NCBI RefSeq assembly: GCF_949628265.1
Contig: NC_088787.1
Coordinates: forward strand, 12,824,501-12,888,500
Length of the DNA: 64,000 nt
From: Cloeon dipterum
Taxonomy: Eukaryota; Arthropoda; Insecta; Ephemeroptera; Baetidae
Reading direction: 5' to 3'
Of this stretch, positions 22,301 to 32,229 are shown piece by piece (positions within the stretch are counted from its first letter, which is position 1; each line of letters opens with the position of its first letter). Both the position numbers and the translations under genes were made by a program. The notes beneath the pieces are model-generated. The model was not told where the DNA came from. It ran no database searches and saw nothing but the letters and a program-made list of their open reading frames with translations.

Positions 22301-25300
22301 CGGCCGGCGCGCGCCTTGTTCTAGAGTGCGCTCTCCCTATTTTTATTTTCCTTTTCGGAGAGAGCACAGCACTTGAACCGCGATCTGCCCGAAATAGCGG
22401 TTTGACGGCCGCTTCCGTGACGCCCCCGCCCGTGATAGCGAAAATCAAATTGCTGCGGCCAGCGCCGCTAGAAAAAAAAATTGGGCTCGTGCGCGCTGAG
22501 AAAAAATAGCAGCAAGCTGTCAGCTTTGACGCCTTTGTCGTAAAATTTGAAGCAGCGGGTTCAACGATAAAGATTTTATGGCCTTAGAGGAATGCTTTGT
22601 CGTTTGTCGGATAATAATTTATTTACTGTGGATTGGCATTGCCTGATTGCCTTATTTCCGGCTGGAAATCAGAAAATCTATTATCTCGTGACAATATTCT
22701 TCTGATGAGGGATGTATTTTTTCTTGCTAACTGGTTTTTCATTGCTGATTTCTTGTATTTTAAATGGCTTCATATTTTATGAAATCTTTTTTTTTAGTTA
22801 ACGTGATTTAAGAAGTAAGATTTCTCTCATTTGTATCACTTGCCAAGTGGATTGGAATTTTGGGCTTGTAAGTTTAGTGAGAGAGTTTCTATCGCACGAG
22901 GGGTGCATGGAGACATTCCTATACTTCGTCGCTTGTTCTCGCCTTTAATTGCACTCGTCAACAATTGGATCCTGTATGTGCAATTAAAAATACAATGGTG
23001 GAAATTTACTTTTAAAGGAGTGGGGATTTTTTTATTTAGTACGTCACTTCGATGTTTTAATATTTTCAAAAATTGTTGGAGAATCGTGATCACACATCTC
23101 AACCAGAAATTCTCCCGACGTTTATCATTTATTTTTGGAAGGGTATCTTTAAAAGAACCACGTCTTCCAAGGCCTCGCTTTTGCTGTCACTATTCTTCAG
23201 AATGAATAGAATAGATGGAAAAAGTCATAACAATGCGCATTTGCGGTAGACCTGACTGCGACCGGCTGCGACGAGGAGTGGCTGCAGCAGCGGCACGACC
23301 CCATGCAGGACTCGATGCACAGCTCTGTGAGCATGCAGGAGTCCGTGGGCAGTTCTCAGGGCAGCCGCAAGGGCCACCGTCGCGACTCGGCCGAGCACCT
23401 GCCCGACAATGGCTCCATCAGGTCCAGGAACGACCCTAGCAGACACAGGCACGAAATTTTGCAACCATCCTCGACCCTTAACGCAATTTACCCATGAATT
23501 TTTGAAAATTTACATCGAGGCATGTCCCTTTTTACTCCCACCCTCAACGGCGTTGGCGGGAACTTGTTTATTTCGCCCTGACGTTGTGTGTGGTCGTGGC
23601 TCAGGTCGAAGCGGCACCTAAAGTCGACTCAGGAGAAGATCAACAGTCTGGAGCGCGCCCGGCAGCGGATGAAGAGCGCGCCGCCGGGCGAGTGCTACGA
23701 CTCGGAGCACGCGGTGGCCGCGGCCGCCGGCCTCTGCTGCCCATTCGACGAGCACCTGCACCACCTGTGCAGGGCGGCCATGACCCTGCCGCCGCCCGCG
23801 CACCACCGTTACAGCTACCACGGCCCGTGCGGCTGCGGCTCGCACGTCGCCGCCACCACCGCCCCCGATCCACCCCCACCCTACGACTACTTCCGCTGGA
23901 GATACTTCCTCAAGGTACAAACCGCGACCTGGCCATGCTCATGCTGCTGAGTTTTTAATACATTTATGACTTTTTAAATTAAAAAATTAAAATTGTTGTG
24001 GTAAATTAACAAAATAACACTGCTGAGGTCATTTCAGCCTGATTGGCTGGTCACTCAATCCACCATATTTGATTGATGGCTGAATTGATACCAGCAGCTA
24101 TATTTTTCCGTCCACATGCTTCCACGTACAGATGGTGGGAAATGTGGGAATTTTCTGCAATTTTTATTCGTGTTCATAGCAAACTAAAAATTTTTATGTT
24201 TAAAATTTCAGGGAGTAGATTATTATTTTAATTAGGCTTACGTTTTATCATTTTTTGAGAAAATAATCTTGAAACCTTTCGAAAAAGTTGATCCGATAAC
24301 ATTTGAGAACAAAAATCAAACAGAAGCGATGAAAGTTTTCAGTTCAATTGTTTCAAATCTGGAACACCACGTCACAATTTTTTTCAGTTGAAAAAAAATA
24401 TCTCACATTTAGGAACACAAAAAATATGTTGTAATATATTAAAAAAAGTATTTATCTACCAGGTAGAAAATCGAAGTAAAAAATGTAAGTTCTGTAAACT
24501 AGTTAAAAATGTTCTCCAGCGTATTTCGGCAACTTGGCGTCTGACGTGATCCGAGAGACAGTATTAATGACCTTTTCTCTTTGAAAATTGTTTGGGGGAA
24601 AATTACGGCTGTTTTCTTTGTATTTTCAATCGCAAAATGGTAGAGGAAAATGTTGTTTTTAATCGTACAAAAAACAATGGTTGAATAGGGTGGTTTGTTT
24701 GGGAAATTTCCGGGAAAAGACATTGGGCAGCCATTTTTGCCAAAACCTGGCTTATACAGAACAATTACCTACAGTCTAAAAAGAGGACATTACTGCAATA
24801 AAATTAAGGTTATGCTAATTTTCTCCGAAATTTACTGCGCTTGACAATATTTAATGGCAGATTTCAATTCCTCTCATCGAGATCTATCCAACAGCGTTTG
24901 TCAATTTTTGGGGAATCTCTTTTTTGTTAAATAAAATGAGATTTTAGGGAGAGAGACAGTCCTCACCCTTCGAAAATCTTGCTAACTACTTTGCAGACAT
25001 TTTAACCAGATAAATTTTGGCTTTAACTGATTCCGCAGGGACTGGCAACAAGAATTTAGCAGGGTTTCGCAGTATCAATACTCTTCAAAAATTAATAATC
25101 TGTCATATTAAAATGTTTGGATTCAAGCGTCGAACATTGATTAATTAAAATTCCAACATGGTGAGGGTAAACAAAGCTCTCCCAGTAATTTATTGTTTTC
25201 TCCGCTTTGCTTTTCAATCACGCTCCACAGTAAAAGTGTCATTATTAAAATACTTTTTTTTAAGTTTGATCCAATTACATCTCATCACCCACAGATTTTT

Positions 25301-28300
25301 TCCAATCAAACAATTCAATATTCCGCTATTCGGCTGCGCACGTTTTGATGATGACCTTTGCAACGCACAATGGCACAGACGCGTGCGAGTTTTATATTTA
25401 AAACTTTTTTTATAATTGGAACGGCAGAGGGTCGGCGAACCGCAGAGAGAGCTGGTGGCGGTGGCGAACCAAGCTGGGCCATTGTTCAAACATAATCGGT
25501 GCGCACACATACACACACACACTCGGCTTGGGCTGTTGTCCGTCGGCGCGTATAAAGTTGCCGGCGAGCGGGAGATGCTTGTGATGGAGCATTAAACTCC
25601 GCTCGATTGTGTGTAAGCCGCTTTGCTGGGCGCCGTTTGTCCGACCGACCGACCGACGCGCACCAAAATGATATCAGTCCGGTCGACAGGAAAATCTGAA
25701 ATAAATTTCAGCTTTGAAACTGACGATGCCCCAGAGAGTAAATCAAATGTTTAAACGGCATGCCATGATAATTTTAGTCGCAACTTGAGGATTTTTTATT
25801 TACCTGCAACCCCTCGCATTAAAATACGTTTTTGAATTAATCAGAGTCCCATCGGCGATGTCGAGGAGCGCATGCAGCGGCTGGAAAACGAAAAGGACTC
25901 ATTGCGGCTGCAGGTGTCCGTCCTGTCCGAGCAAGTGGACGCCCAGTCCGAGAAGATGTCAGATCTGGAGAGACAGCTGTGCGAGAAGAAGCGCGAGCTT
26001 AGCAAAGCCCAGGAAATGCTCCAACTGGTCAGTTAATCAACAATTTTTTCAACTAAAAAGTATTTTTTCCATTAATTGATTTTTCTTTCTCGAAATACTC
26101 AATTTTGTCGTCTGAAAAATATTAGTAGCTTAATCCAACAGACGTTTTTTAACAGCGAAAATGCTAAAAATCAGTATTAGAAAGAGGTGTTCATATTTTT
26201 TTAATGTAATAATAAGACAGCTAGCTCCTATCACTATAAATATTTGAACATTATTTTGCCGTAAATTTCCTTTCGTTAAATAAAAGAGGTTCTTATCATA
26301 AATTCGTCCAACATTTTGTTTATGATATTTTTTGAAAGGTATTCCGCAGGATTTTTCAATGGCAAAAATTTTGGCTTGGGTTTGACAGGAGATGCTGGCG
26401 AGGTCATCGCTAGAGACGCAGAAGCTGGAGCTGATGGCCAACGTTGCCGACATGAAGAGGCGGCAGGCGCTGATGGAGCGACAGCACCTCGAATTCCAAG
26501 AACGAGCTCAACGATCCGAGGCTGAACTTTCAAATATGCTCATGCAGGTGACGACTCAAAATCCTTTTTATAATTAACATTTTTCAGACAAACGCGTGTT
26601 GAAATTGAAATTTACGTGTTATGTATGCCGCAAACAATATTCAAAATTTTGTTGGAATATTCTTACAATCTTAAAAATTAACATCCTGTTCATTAAATTA
26701 ATCTCAAGGAAACTAACTTGAGACTTTGTCTACGCATATAATTCCAATCATTTACAGATTAAAATTCTGAACTGAAACTACAGATTGGATGTTACCAGCA
26801 GATTATATAAAAAACAAAAATCTCTGATTTGTTTCTAGGTTTCTGAGGAGAGAAGGAGACTCAGGGAAAAGCCCCCAGTGGCACCAAAACCGAGCGGTCC
26901 CATGTTGGTCAGCTCGACCCCTTACACGTCGGCCACTGATTCCCCTAGCAAAGTAAGCACAACAACTTCTGAGTATTATTTCTTAAAGAAAAAGAGTTCT
27001 TCAGTTTGCAATAAAAAAAAGGAATGCCAACTCCCGAGAGATGGGCGATTGCAAAGTTTGTAAAGTGCAAATGGCGTTGATTGCAGTTCTCGAGAGGGAC
27101 GTCGCCCTCGCCGAGTCTCGGCTCGAGTATCCACAACAGCGTGTCAAGTCCGCTGAGGCGTTCAGCGTCGGCCACCGCGGACACGTCACTCGACGACCAC
27201 CCTCCGCAGCCAAAGGTAAGCACCGAAACTTATCACGCGTTGCCAATAACTCACTTGCACCGGTTTGTCCTTTTTTCAAACGCAATTCAAAGGGAATTTT
27301 GGTGTCAGCTCTGCACAGACAGGTTAGACAAATCAAAAAAGAAGGTTATTCCTTCTTTATTGAAAAAAAAAACTGTCCAGGCTTGACCCCATGGACGCAT
27401 AGACTGATTTTTTTAGTTTTGAGATACTAAAAGCTAGTATGTTAAATTTTGATAGAAACGAGTTTTTTTAAGAAATAACAACCTGTTTACTTAAAGAACA
27501 ATAGACATGTTAAGTTTATTTGATAAAAAATATTTTTTGTTGTTGGAACCTCACTAATAACAGGTGTTTATGTCTCATTCAGGTTCTGAAGATCCTAAAA
27601 TGGCTTCTGACCCATGACCTAATTTTTAACCTGCTAAATTCCCATTTTAAAACTCTTTCCCCTAGAAATTATCCAACTGCGAGGGTCAAATTTTATAGTT
27701 TTGTTTGGTGGACAGTAATTAATTATAAAAAATATGAGCAGCCTTATATTTCCTCATAATTTAACTCTGAACTGCATTCCCAAGTGGCGTGATGTACGCA
27801 TCTCCAGCCGCATACTTTTTATCTACGCGGTATCAAATTTCCAATTGCTCGTCCAGCAGTCTGTGTGTATCGATGCGGTCGGGTGACCAGAACGCGAAAA
27901 ACCGCATTGGACTAACACGCAGCTGCCTGTTCTCGTTTTGCAGACGCCGCCGTCGAGCTCGCGCTACCGGGTGGAGCAGCAGCACTCGCAGCAGCAGCAG
28001 CAGCAGCACTGCGGCACGTTGCCGCGCACGAGGGACGCGGCGGGGCTGAGCTCGCCAGACCTGGACGCGTTCAGGCCGTCGCAGCGCAAGGCGGCCGCGG
28101 CCTCGGTCGCCTTCGGTAAATCATTCATGTCGTTTCACACGGCTGCAAGCACAGTGAACAACAGTCGCAGCTGTTCCGCGCCCAACCTAGGTGAAGGCCT
28201 GTCCAGTCAGTTGGCATGCCGTTTTCACTCACCGCCTAAATAAATAAATAAATACGGCTGCGATGTATGATGCTGCTTCGATTTGAGACACACTCTCTTA

Positions 28301-31300
28301 ACACAATGCGTGCACTCGAGATGAAAAAATGGATTTATTAATCACTATACCTTCTGCTTGTTGCTGTGCTGAATGAAGTTTTGCGCTGGATTAATGCAAA
28401 CGATTTGTGGATGAATAACTTCTAAAACTGACTAGAATTAAAGCAATCGCTTCTCGTGCAATTTGGAGTGATACGAATTTGCTCTGCATAGATGCTTGGG
28501 AAATTTAGTTTATTTTTATCCTCATTAAAAATTAAAAACATTTATTCCCTTTTGACTGATTTTGGCAGGAGTCAAATTATTAAAATTAATTGTTTTCGAT
28601 ATTAAAAATCATTTAATGTCCAAATTTTACTTTTTTATATAACCTAAAATTCCCAAGAACAACATTAAAATTAGATTTTTCACTCTTTGAGCACCTAATT
28701 TCCAAATTGCACCCAAATTAAAACAAACTTAGCACTCAACAGTGGCGGTTGCTACATTATTTCCAACACGCTTTGGACAGAATCTAATAAAAAAAATCGC
28801 ACCTTCGCAGCTGAGACGGAAAAAGAAGCGTACAACTCGAGGGAAGGGGCAGCGTCGCCGCAGCTGAGCATAAATCAACAGAAGCCCAAGGGCATCAAGA
28901 AAATCTTTGGCAGGTACGCATCTCAAAATTACACATCTTCCAACTCGATTTCTCACTTTTTTCATGCACGCAAAGCAGGCTGAAGCGCAGCGGCTCTGGC
29001 AGCTTGGACGAGCTAGCGTCCGGCGACGGCACTGAATTCCAGAGGGGTGGCGTCCGGGCCACTACAGGGGGCCGTCTTGGCTGGTCCAGGGACCTCACCT
29101 CTGAGTGCCCTCAACGCAGCGTCGTGTGAGTTCACTTCAGATCAAAATTTCAAATACGAATCCATCATATTTTCAGTTTCAATGTCAAAAAATAAAAGAA
29201 ATTTTAAATTGAAATGTAGAAAAAAATTGTTCTAGCATGAAAAATAAAACAAAACGTAAAGAGTAAAATTTAAATTCGCACGATTCCAATCGGCGTGATT
29301 TGATAAACCCGCAAAATCAACTTTTAACAGCCACCCTTGAATTTGTTTTTGGTTTTTAAAAATAATGCGGGAACTGTTACAGTCCGGACCTGCCCCTGTG
29401 CGAGTGGGACACAGACACAGTGTGCGGATGGCTGCTGGACATGGGCCTGGAGGCGTACGTGCCAGATGCGCGGCGCTACATTAAGGACGGCAAGCACCTT
29501 GCCACCTGCTCCAACCACGAGCTTGAGAAGGAGCTCAGCATTAAGGTGGGTCCTTGTCTTTCTAAGAGAAAAAACTGGGCTGCCATAATTATGAAACTAA
29601 TTTAAATAAATAATTTAATTTTAATTAACATTGCCTAGCTCTTTTCTTCCATTAAAACATATTTTTTTAATTATTTTCTTTAAAATAAATCAACGTACGA
29701 CTGCTCTGGCGTCTCAATCAAATAATTTTCCCCCTTTTACAGAATGCATTTCACAGGAAGAAGCTGCAGCTGTCGATAGCGGCGATCGGGACGTCAAACC
29801 CGAGCCCGCCTGACATGCAGCTGCTGTCCAAAGCGGCCTCATTGGACGGTGGCTGGGTGCTGCGCTGGCTGGACGACGTCGGTTTGCCGCAGCACAAGGA
29901 CGCCTTCCTCGCGGCCAGGATCGACGGTGCCGTGCTGCACCGGCTAACTACCGAGGACCTCGTCAATCTGCACATCACCAGCTGCCTTCAAGCTGCTAGT
30001 CTTAGGAGGGGCATCCAGGTCAGAAAATAATTATATGCAAGCCCTTTTAAAGACAGATCCAATTTTTTGTCCACTTATTAAAAAAAAACTAAAACGCGGG
30101 AGATTTTAATATTTGTTACAAAAGTCAACTTAATATTCTTTTGGTCAACACCCCTAACAATATATATAATGTGAAAATCAAGACAGAGCCTTTAATTCAT
30201 ATAGATCTTACAAATTTTCCTCCAATTTTTCCTTCTCTATTTCCAGGTTTTGCGAGAAAACGAATTCAATCCAAGCTGCCTAATAAGAAGGTCGAACCCT
30301 GAGGACTCAGGCACTCCCTCCTCCCAGGAGGTGGCTTTGTGGACCAACCACAGAGTGATGGAGTGGCTGCGCGCTGTCGATCTCGCCGAATACGCTCCAA
30401 ACATGCGAGGATCAGGTCCGACAGTTATTTTCCGTATTTAAAAAATACTAAAAAAAAAATTGGATTTTCAGGTGTACATGGTGCTCTGATGGTGCACGAA
30501 CCAAAGTTCACTGCCGAACTGCTCGCCTCGCTGCTGGCTATTCCGCCAAACAAGACGCTGCTGCGGCGCCACCTCAGCACGCACTTCCAGGAACTCGTCG
30601 GCAGGGACAAGATCAGCGAAAAGCGCCAGGCCGAGGCCTCCTCGGGCTTTGTCCCGCTCACTGCCACATCTAAGATCAAGGTTTCTGCCCTCTCCTCGTT
30701 TATATAATGTTAGCTGATTCGATTCATTTTACTTCAATGCAAGCAATGAATCTTTGCTCAAAGGCTAAAAAAATTTAACCTCAAAGGATTAATGCTGTCA
30801 GTACTTTGTCTTATCACTCCCGTTTAATTTTTGCCACCGTTCTATATTGCAACTGTTTGCAGCCTCCGAAAAAGAGCCAGTTCACGCTGAAGAAGAAGAA
30901 GGTGCGGGCCGAGATGGAGCTGGAGGACCTTGTGTGTCCATTGGAGGTGGAGAGCAGACCAGGTGAACGCCACTCTGGCGACGTAAGTCCCACTAACAAG
31001 CTCACACCCTCTCGCAGCCCCCAATAGCACTTTCTATTAATTCCTCTGCTGTTCTGTCTGGCTTTGGCTTGTGTGCTTTTTCGTTTCTAACCATTCGCCG
31101 ACCGCTTCTAAAGTATTCATTCCTTCAGGGTCTGCAAAGAGCGGGCGTGGACGCAGCTGCCTCTCCAGTGGGGAGCATGAGTAATGCTGTAAGTGCAGAC
31201 AAATCCTGTTGGTTTTGAAATTTCCTTGAAGAAGAACTAATTCAAACCATTGAAATTTTTGTGTTTGAAAAATAGAAACTACAGTGAAAAATTTCATGTC

Positions 31301-31719
31301 AATTTTTAATCCCCTCCTGCGTATCAAAACCATGTAACTTGGCTCTGCTTTTATTCAGCAGATTTGATTTTCTCAGTCCTCACAGGGTTGCATTTTTTGC
31401 TTTTACTACCCGGTTTCTTTTCACCACTGGTTTGTACCAATTTCTTGCGCAAGAAATAATTTTTTTCCATTTTACCCTGTGAAAATCTAAAATTTGCGGT
31501 CGGAGCAGTCATAATTTTCTCCACTGTGCAGATTTTCTTTAAAATTGCCTCAATTTCTCCGAAAATTTCTTCTGACAATTTTTCAAGTTGAGGTTGTGAG
31601 CAAATAGTTAGAAAATTTTGAAAACAGGTGCAACGTTGCCTGCAACCCTGAATCCTCAGTTATTTATATAAATTATTGCGTGCTGATTGCAGGGTTCAGA
31701 CAGGATGAGTTACGTGTGA
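7167..31719 (+). CDS. Liprin-beta: Liprin-beta (LAR-interacting-protein-related scaffold), about 20 exons
   Basis: Exons in phase: 7167-7349 or 9064-9216 (alternative starts), 9439-9621, 17513-17747, 21491-21805, 23250-23421, 23605-23914, 25845-26027, 26389-26547, 26839-26952, 27087-27215, 27944-28190, 28811-28913, 28979-29125, 29383-29545, 29743-30018, 30247-30415, 30472-30680, 30863-30982, 31129-31188, 31693-31719. Lengths are 1157 or 1167 residues. The coiled coil (about 457-570, MQRLENEKDSLRLQVSVLSE), the SCSAPNLAETEKEAYNS and LGWSRDL linkers and three SAM domains (about 824-888, 909-970, 995-1060) match vertebrate liprin-beta closely. Liprins are cytoplasmic scaffolds binding liprin-alpha and organising synapses and cell contacts. 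The C-terminus SYV fits a class I PDZ ligand. The N-terminal 456 residues are low-complexity and lineage-specific; the coiled coil is much shorter than in vertebrates. The 3' half is secure, the 5' exon chain less so. Confidence 0.88.
9007..9014. promoter_or_regulatory. CRE palindrome TGACGTCA upstream of exon B
   Basis: Perfect CREB/ATF palindrome 50 bp before the ATG at 9064, in a CpG-containing segment. Its position suits a core-proximal element of the second Liprin-beta promoter. Confidence 0.5.
9064..9216 (+). CDS. Liprin-beta alternative first coding exon B
   Basis: ATG at 9064 (GCCATGG context, a strong Kozak match), 51 codons, phase 0, donor GTACAA. The peptide begins MDRDDEEVTLLLTL and ends NWQ. 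A perfect CRE palindrome lies 50 bp upstream, consistent with an independent promoter. Confidence 0.55.
9439..9621 (+). CDS. Liprin-beta Pro/Arg-rich exon
   Basis: Flanked by CTCAG acceptor and GTACAG donor, phase 0-0, 61 codons. The peptide is rich in Pro, Arg and Ser with PPLRPPRRPS, a possible SH3-ligand type stretch. Joins the first exons to 17513. Confidence 0.55.
9622..13011. other. Liprin-beta intron, part before the nested lectin
   Basis: AT-rich intronic sequence. I see no exon with supported splice sites on either strand; a short CA run lies near 10482. Confidence 0.5.
13012..14689 (-). CDS. Secreted C-type lectin with coiled-coil neck, nested in a Liprin-beta intron
   Basis: Six exons: 14689-14568, 14514-14412, 14359-14243, 13631-13473, 13419-13302, 13247-13012; phases agree throughout and give 284 residues. 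Residues 1-20 are a signal peptide (MRWCVLLVLLALLAG). Residues about 42-135 form a heptad-like neck with N-glycosylation sequons. The carbohydrate-recognition domain occupies about 153-281: NWTEAKKFC, WVSASD, FKWLDG, a QPDN motif, then TCVGI, DDPC and FICEQ cysteines. In this family QPD favours galactose-type sugars in a calcium site; the usual WND is not evident, so binding is uncertain. Probably acts outside the cell, for example in hemolymph recognition. The intron between exons 3 and 4 carries a dispersed repeat. Confidence 0.88.
13862..14160 (+). repeat. Interspersed repeat family A, copy 1
   Basis: Within the lectin intron. Shares AATCCTGGAAA, TTTTATTTCACAACAAAG, AATCTGCCAAGAAAATGTG and AGGTCCTTTTTT with copies at 19.9, 24.9, 61.6 and 63.8 kb. 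Confidence 0.8.
14690..17512. other. Liprin-beta intron, part after the nested lectin
   Basis: Contains the lectin 5' flank and one hAT-type MITE (16410-16784). Otherwise AT-rich with scattered CpG patches and no supported exon. Confidence 0.5.
16410..16784. mobile_element. hAT-type MITE, copy 1
   Basis: 375 bp with terminal inverted repeats CAGGGTTGCA / TGCAACCCTG, flanked by an exact 8-bp duplication TCCTCAAG (16402-16409 and 16785-16792). Eight-bp duplications and CAGGG ends are typical of hAT transposons; no coding capacity. Internal sequence matches the copy at 31383. Confidence 0.88.
17513..17747 (+). CDS. Liprin-beta GC-rich exon (polyproline)
   Basis: 235 nt, phase 0 to 1, between CTGCAG and GTATGA. 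Encodes a PPPPPLPNRE polyproline run and an Ala/Ser-rich tail ending WRYA. It contains an in-frame ATG at 17525 in CpG-rich DNA, so it could alternatively be a first exon of a shorter isoform. Confidence 0.5.
18629..19063 (-). mobile_element. SINE candidate, family B, copy 1
   Basis: About 435 bp nearly identical to 36890-37312. Starts with CCAGCCCGTTGGCTCGC, whose first 11 bases are repeated inverted (CAACGGGCTGG) about 140 bp inside, and ends GGGATAAAATGAGCAAAA. The head TTGGCTCGCATTGTTAAGGC looks like a tRNA A-box region. The open frame across it is incidental. Confidence 0.75.
19441..19453. repeat. Homopolymer of 13 C
   Basis: Thirteen consecutive C residues; assembly length may be uncertain here. 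Confidence 0.9.
19864..20180 (+). repeat. Interspersed repeat family A, copy 2
   Basis: The most complete-looking copy, from GAGGATTGATACTGC to AAGGTCCTTTTTTGAT; includes GGACAGATCTCGACGAGAGG. No inverted terminal repeats or coding capacity seen. Confidence 0.8.
21491..21805 (+). CDS. Liprin-beta acidic low-complexity exon
   Basis: 315 nt, phase 1-1. Encodes alternating acidic runs (DEDDEEEEE, SDDDDDTDEE) and Arg/Pro-rich segments. Joins to 23250 as ATATE-DLTATG with correct phase. GC content is far above the flanking introns. Confidence 0.6.
21806..23249. other. Liprin-beta intron with CpG-rich, promoter-like segment
   Basis: Around 22186-22500 the sequence is CpG-richer and has TCAGTCAGTGCG, an arthropod initiator-like motif, at about 22214. 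It could be an internal promoter; no first exon with a donor was identified. Confidence 0.3.
23250..23914 (+). CDS. Liprin-beta exons 23250-23421 and 23605-23914
   Basis: Two exons joined across a 183-nt intron; phase 2 to 1. The first encodes Ser/Met/Gln-rich HSSVSMQESVGSS, the second a basic helix (STQEKINSLERARQRMKS) then a His/Cys/Pro-rich segment ending RWRYFLK, which joins in phase 0 to the coiled-coil exon at 25845. I do not recognise this part in vertebrate liprin-beta. Confidence 0.65.
24745..25090 (-). repeat. Interspersed repeat family A, copy 3
   Basis: Reverse-oriented copy in the intron before the coiled-coil exon; diverged but keeps GATAGATCTCGATGAGAGG and the TTGTTGCCAG start region when read on the minus strand. 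Confidence 0.7.
25551..25556 (+). promoter_or_regulatory. TATA box candidate upstream of the coiled-coil exon
   Basis: TATAAA in a CpG-rich segment (GGCGCGTATAAAGTTG) 294 bp before exon 25845. It might drive a short Liprin-beta isoform, but the ATG at 25669 does not splice in frame, so a coding start is not evident. Confidence 0.3.
25845..26547 (+). CDS. Liprin-beta coiled-coil exons
   Basis: 25845-26027 and 26389-26547, both phase 0. The junction reads AQEMLQL-EMLARSSLETQKLELM, closely matching the vertebrate liprin-beta coiled coil. Only about 114 residues of coiled coil are present before the sequence turns Pro/Ser-rich at 26839; vertebrate proteins continue for well over 200. Confidence 0.9.
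26839..29125 (+). CDS. Liprin-beta linker exons
   Basis: Exons 26839-26952, 27087-27215, 27944-28190, 28811-28913 and 28979-29125. They encode a Ser/Pro-rich linker with a QQQQQQ run, then SCSAPNLAETEKE and KGIKKIFGRLKRS...GWSRDL, conserved liprin-beta linker motifs just before the SAM tandem. Phases 0-0-1-2-2 agree at every junction. Confidence 0.88.
29383..30680 (+). CDS. Liprin-beta SAM1-SAM2-SAM3 exons
   Basis: Exons 29383-29545, 29743-30018, 30247-30415 and 30472-30680. SAM1 begins CEWDTDTVCGWLLDMGL, SAM2 GGWVLRWLDDVGLPQHK, SAM3 WTNHRVMEWLRAVDLAEYAP followed by the hallmark IPPNKTLLRRHL. This triple-SAM array binds partners including liprin-alpha in characterised orthologues. Confidence 0.95.
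30863..31719 (+). CDS. Liprin-beta C-terminal exons
   Basis: Exons 30863-30982 (KKSQFTLKKKKVRAEME...VCPLE, matching the conserved segment after SAM3), 31129-31188 and 31693-31719. The last nine codons encode GSDRMSYV then TGA at 31717-31719. The final intron holds a hAT-type MITE. Confidence 0.85.
31383..31650. mobile_element. hAT-type MITE, copy 2
   Basis: 268 bp, same ends as copy 1, flanked by AGTCCTCA (31375-31382) and AATCCTCA (31651-31658), one mismatch. It sits in the last Liprin-beta intron. Shared interior includes AATTTGCGGTCGGA-like and GACAATTTTTCAAGT. Confidence 0.85.
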
Positions 31720-32010
31720 GAGTGCGAGTAAGAGGAGCAAATCCAGTTAACTACTGCCGTGAATGAATATTCGCCCCCCACCCATCCATCCGCACGCGAA
31801 GAGGAGATGGACAATATCAGAGCAGCTTAATTATTATACCCCCGTTTCTTCCCGATTGGAGTTTTAGTCGACTATTTATAATAACAATTATTGTACTATT
31901 ACATATGACCACGAAAGAGTATATATGAGAAAATTATAAACGCATGTTAACCTTTGTACCTTTTAACTTAATCGCATTGTTTCAAAGTATCAAGACTTCG
32001 TCGACGATTA

Positions 32011-32016
32011 AATAAA
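32011..32016 (+). terminator. AATAAA polyadenylation signal of Liprin-beta
   Basis: About 290 nt after the Liprin-beta stop codon in AT-rich sequence; the only clear AATAAA in this stretch. Confidence 0.6.
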
Positions 32017-32229
32017 AAGTAGTAATATTTTCTGACACCGAACCTGATTTTTTTCTTTTCGTGAAACTCAAAAATATACAAGCTGAAAGATATCAGCACA
32101 TGCAAAAATCGTTACATTAGAACTGAAAATTTACAAATATCACTTGAGGGCTAAGTTCCATGAATGAGAAAACCAATTTTCGATAAAAAAAAACATTAGT
32201 GTTTTTTATTTCCCGCATTAAATTAAATC

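Noticed and set aside
25669-25757. ATG downstream of the 25551 TATA box as a Liprin-beta first exon
   Set aside because: The only nearby donor leaves phase 1, whereas exon 25845 needs phase 0.
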